Of a stretch of DNA of 64,000 bases, positions 61,213 to 64,000 are shown in pieces. The notes under the pieces were generated by a model. The model did no database searches and had not been told where the DNA came from. It saw nothing but the letters and a program-made list of their open reading frames with translations. Source of the DNA: Acanthornis magna (taxonomy: Eukaryota; Chordata; Aves; Passeriformes; Acanthizidae); NCBI GenBank assembly GCA_036785705.1, contig JAWUZG010000970.1:2824501-2888500 (forward strand), in the 5' to 3' direction. Both the position numbers and the translations under genes were made by a program. Every line of letters starts with the position of its first letter. Position 1 is the stretch's first letter.

Positions 61213-62480
61213 ATCTCTGGGCTTGAGATCTAAAGCAGAAAAAACACTTTTCTTTTTCATTACACTCATTACAAAATGAAAGTCTACACTGGAGTACAAG
61301 AATGGTTACAGCACATGGAGCAACAAGGGATAAAGGGGATAGCTTTCTCTTTTACTTACCTTGGTTGTTCATATTCAATGAAAGCGCCAAATTCTCCCAG
61401 AGTGAGTTTACACCTTACTATTTATTGAGGTTCCAGCCTTGAAAAGTGCACAGCAGTGATGCTGAAGATGCTCAGCTGCATTGGTTGGTTCTTTGCAGAT
61501 TTAAGCAGTAAGAATCGGCAAGGTAAGTTTTTTCCATATTACTTCTTGTTTCTCCAAGCTGGAACTTTCAACTTTTGATTAGACAAAGCCATTCTGGAAT
61601 AATTTTATATACAGTATTTCTTTCCTCTCTTGTTTACTACTCTCGTCTGCCAGCAGGTGTTCTGTGACACTCTAGTCTTCCTTATTGAAGATGAACAGTA
61701 TTTGTGTTAGGAATGAAGCCAAGCATAGCATTGCATTTTATACACTGTTTGCAGACAATGGAATCATGAAAACAGAGAGCTCACTCTTAAAAAAAAAGAG
61801 CGAGAAATTGTTTAATAATTTTAGACGATTCTTACAAAGGAAAATTTTTCCAACATGGTAATTTCTATGAAAAAAAACTAACACAAGAAACAAACAAGAA
61901 AACAGCACACTGGGACACAAAAGGAAGAGGAAACAGTACTCTATAAAAAAATCTGGCCTGACAGACCACAGCTCTGGAGTGTTCTTTATTTGGATTATGT
62001 TAAGAGCTATTCCAGGGCCTTACCCAGTTGCTTATTCTCATTATGATTCAATACTCTGGACGTTAATTAGTGCTGTAAAAATGTTGACAAAGCACTCTGG
62101 CTATTTAAATACAGAGATCAGAGACATTATTCACTTTATTTGATTTATTCAATTTCAGAGCACTACAGTGATTCTGCATATTAATAGTGAATAATGGCTG
62201 CTGTAATATCTTGGATGACTTCTCACTATATATTTTCTATACTTTAGTCCCCCTGCTGAAGGTAATGATCAAATTCATAAGAAGATGAGCAATAAATTTT
62301 GGTGTAATTTCTAAATCACAAAACTGTTAAGGGAATTGGGTCAAATCAGGCAGCCCAAGAGAGGCAATGCTGCCACAGCTACATGCCCCCCAGTGCAACT
62401 GCTTACAGGATTGAGCATGTATTGCCAGTAGGTGCACACACAGAGCACCACATACAACACAAACTTACATATAGGACTAG
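61213..62480. other. Unannotated AT-rich DNA with divergent splice donors
   Basis: No gene recognised. It holds two full-consensus splice donors pointing away from each other (61354-61360 minus, 61521-61528 plus). The segment 62000-62320 looks like a conserved non-coding element by its even texture, but that is an impression only. Confidence 0.45.
61499..61522 (+). other. Weak candidate micro-exon, 24 nt
   Basis: Preceded by TTGGTTGGTTCTTTGCAG and followed by the perfect donor GTAAGT. The 24 nt begin ATTTAA and would be in phase 0. No partner exon can be identified. Confidence 0.12.
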
Positions 62481-63038
62481 AGAATCACAAAATGTTTCAG
62501 GTTTGAGAGGACCTTTGAAGATCACCTCGGTCCAACCTACCTGACATGGGCAGGGACATCTTTCACAGGATCAGACTTCTCAAAGCCTTGTCCAACTTGA
62601 TCTTGAACACTTCTTATGATAGGTCATCCACCATTTCTCTGGGCAACCTGTCCCAGTGCCTCAAAACCCTCATAATAAAGAATTTCTTTTTATATCCAGT
62701 CTAAATCTCTTTCTATTTAAAACCATTTCCCCTTGTCCTGTCATTATAGACTGTGGTAAAAAGTCTCTCTCCATCATTCCTATAGGTCCCCTTTAAGTAT
62801 TGGAAAGCACCCTCTAGCCTCTCAGACTTTCCTCATAAGAGAGATGTTCCAGCCCTCCGATGACCTTCATTACCTTATTCTGGACTTGCTCCAGTAGGTC
62901 CTGGTCCTTGTGCTGAGGATGCCAAAGCTGGATACTCCAAGTGGGGCCTCATGAGAGAAAAGAGAGGAAGAATCACCTCCTTCACACTGCTGGCTATGCT
63001 TCTTTTTGCACAGCCGAGGGTACAGTTGGCTGCAACAA
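62481..63038 (-). mobile_element. CR1 LINE, about 560-bp 3' portion
   Basis: Minus-strand CR1. The terminus is AGAATCACAAAATGTTTCAG on the plus strand, followed by GGTTTGAGAGGACCTTTGAA and CACCTCGGTCCAACCTACCT. The ORF2 C-terminal stretch (CCACCATTTCTCTGGGCAAC, CTGTCCCAGTGCCTCA) and upstream sequence (TCCTCATAAGAGAGATGTTC, CTTGCTCCAGTAGGTCCTGG) follow. It ends near GTACAGTTGGCTGCAACA. Its open frames are broken by stops. Confidence 0.92.
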
Positions 63039-63735
63039 TTTAGAGTCAAGGACTGAAAATTTACCCAGAAGTGCAAACTGGAAAAACAACCAAGAATGAA
63101 TGTTTGATCATTTGTCTGCTTGTATAATGTTTCAGTTCCCTTCTCTCTGTATACCATGCACTAGTTAATCAATTACTTGGTTCAGTTGATGTGAAACAAT
63201 TAAGAAAACTTTGGTGCATTCACAACAAAAAGGAAATTATTTGACCTAAAAATCTTTGATCAATGGTTTAGCTTTGATTGGAGGAGCTTATCTTTATTTT
63301 GCCTGAATATTGATTTTCTTAAATTTCCTTGTTGATTTTCTTAAAATTTAGCATAGCTTAGCATTTAGGTGACTGGAGCTATATAACATTTTTCTTTGGA
63401 AAAGGCATTTTGTATGGTACAGTTTACTAAATGCATTGCTATATATACTGATGGATGAATCTAAATAAACTGTAGCACTACAGTCAAGGGATATATTGCT
63501 TATTTAGGTAAATGAAAAAAACCTCACAGAAAAAATGGCCCCACTTGCTTGCTCCTCGGAAGGCTTGTGATTGATTCACAGGGAAGCTGTGGAGAAAAGA
63601 GCAGGGGCTAACCAGAAAATTAATCAAAATCTGTCATATTTTGATGAGAAAGGATGAGAAGCAATTTTTTGATGTTTTCACAGCTAAATTCAGGGAATCT
63701 TAGCTCTATTTTAGTAGCAGTAAAAGTAATTATAA

Positions 63736-63796
<61 letters not shown>

Positions 63797-64000
63797 GAGG
63801 ACAAATCCAGAAACTAAAAACTGAAAACTGTTGTGGAGGTGGGAGAGAAATTCTGCTCTTGAATTCAGGCCCATGCTGTATTTTTTATGGTGAGAGCCTT
63901 AATGTCATTTGCACATTTTCCAGGCAGATACATGTTTCCAGAAAATCCCCAAAGAATCTGCTTAATCTCTTAGGAATTATATGTTTTACATACAGAAGAT
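63039..64000. other. Unannotated AT-rich DNA
   Basis: No gene recognised. It contains a long TG microsatellite (63739-63793). Confidence 0.55.
63739..63793. repeat. (TG)27 microsatellite
   Basis: Twenty-seven uninterrupted TG units. Purity and length make it likely to vary between individuals. Confidence 0.97.

Noticed and set aside
1..64000. tRNA genes, rRNA, CRISPR arrays, phage or bacterial genes
   Set aside because: No B-box-like GGTTCGANTCC in a cloverleaf context, no regularly spaced repeat-spacer structure, and no long bacterial-style ORFs. The CR1 content fixes the sequence as amniote nuclear DNA.

Overview
This is vertebrate, almost certainly bird, nuclear DNA: AT-rich, intron-less to the eye, and littered with CR1-type LINE fragments. 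CR1 is the dominant interspersed repeat of birds. Many copies here end in the typical CR1 3' terminus (repeats close to TTCTATGA, after a stretch like TCCCTTCCAACCC). CR1 also occurs in turtles and crocodilians, so bird is an inference from the LINE-only landscape, the subfamily look of the 3' ends and two short solo LTRs. I see no host protein-coding gene, tRNA, rRNA, CRISPR array or bacterial-type operon. The window reads as intergenic DNA or the inside of a very large intron.

Layout. 1-10 kb: a plus-strand CR1 tail (655-893), a minus-strand solo LTR (2899-3280), and a long, broken minus-strand CR1 (6287-8470) keeping endonuclease and N-terminal reverse transcriptase sequence. 10-31 kb: mostly featureless AT-rich DNA with a short CR1 end (10780), a second CR1 very similar to the 6-8 kb copy (18100-19087) and a plus-strand CR1 tail (24929-25038). 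31.5-32.9 kb: the oddest locus. A minus-strand CR1 3' end abuts a 250-bp all-pyrimidine pentanucleotide array in three homogeneous blocks, then a short array of TTCNNNGAA palindromes, then the start of what looks like a CR1 ORF1, with all of ORF2's core missing. 33-50 kb: unique DNA interrupted by a GC-rich solo LTR with a perfect 6-bp target duplication (38435-39011), a 126-nt tract of only G and T (41056-41181) and an octamer microsatellite (43202-43260). 50-64 kb: two adjacent CR1 tails (50.1-50.4 kb), minus-strand CR1s at 54125-55165 and 56723-59000 (the latter with recognisable RT motifs A, B and C), a plus-strand tail (60830-61212) and a minus-strand end (62481-63038), plus several microsatellites.

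Nothing here works as a living system: every CR1 ORF is truncated, deleted or frameshifted, and both LTRs are solo. The most unusual structures are the compound array inside the CR1 at 31.6-32.8 kb, the independent internal deletions in the CR1 copies, a few strong splice-site pairs that might mark non-coding exons, and a long hairpin at 60.0 kb. Boundaries of repeats are judged by eye against what I know of CR1 and are usually good to 10-30 bases at the 3' end and worse at the 5' end.
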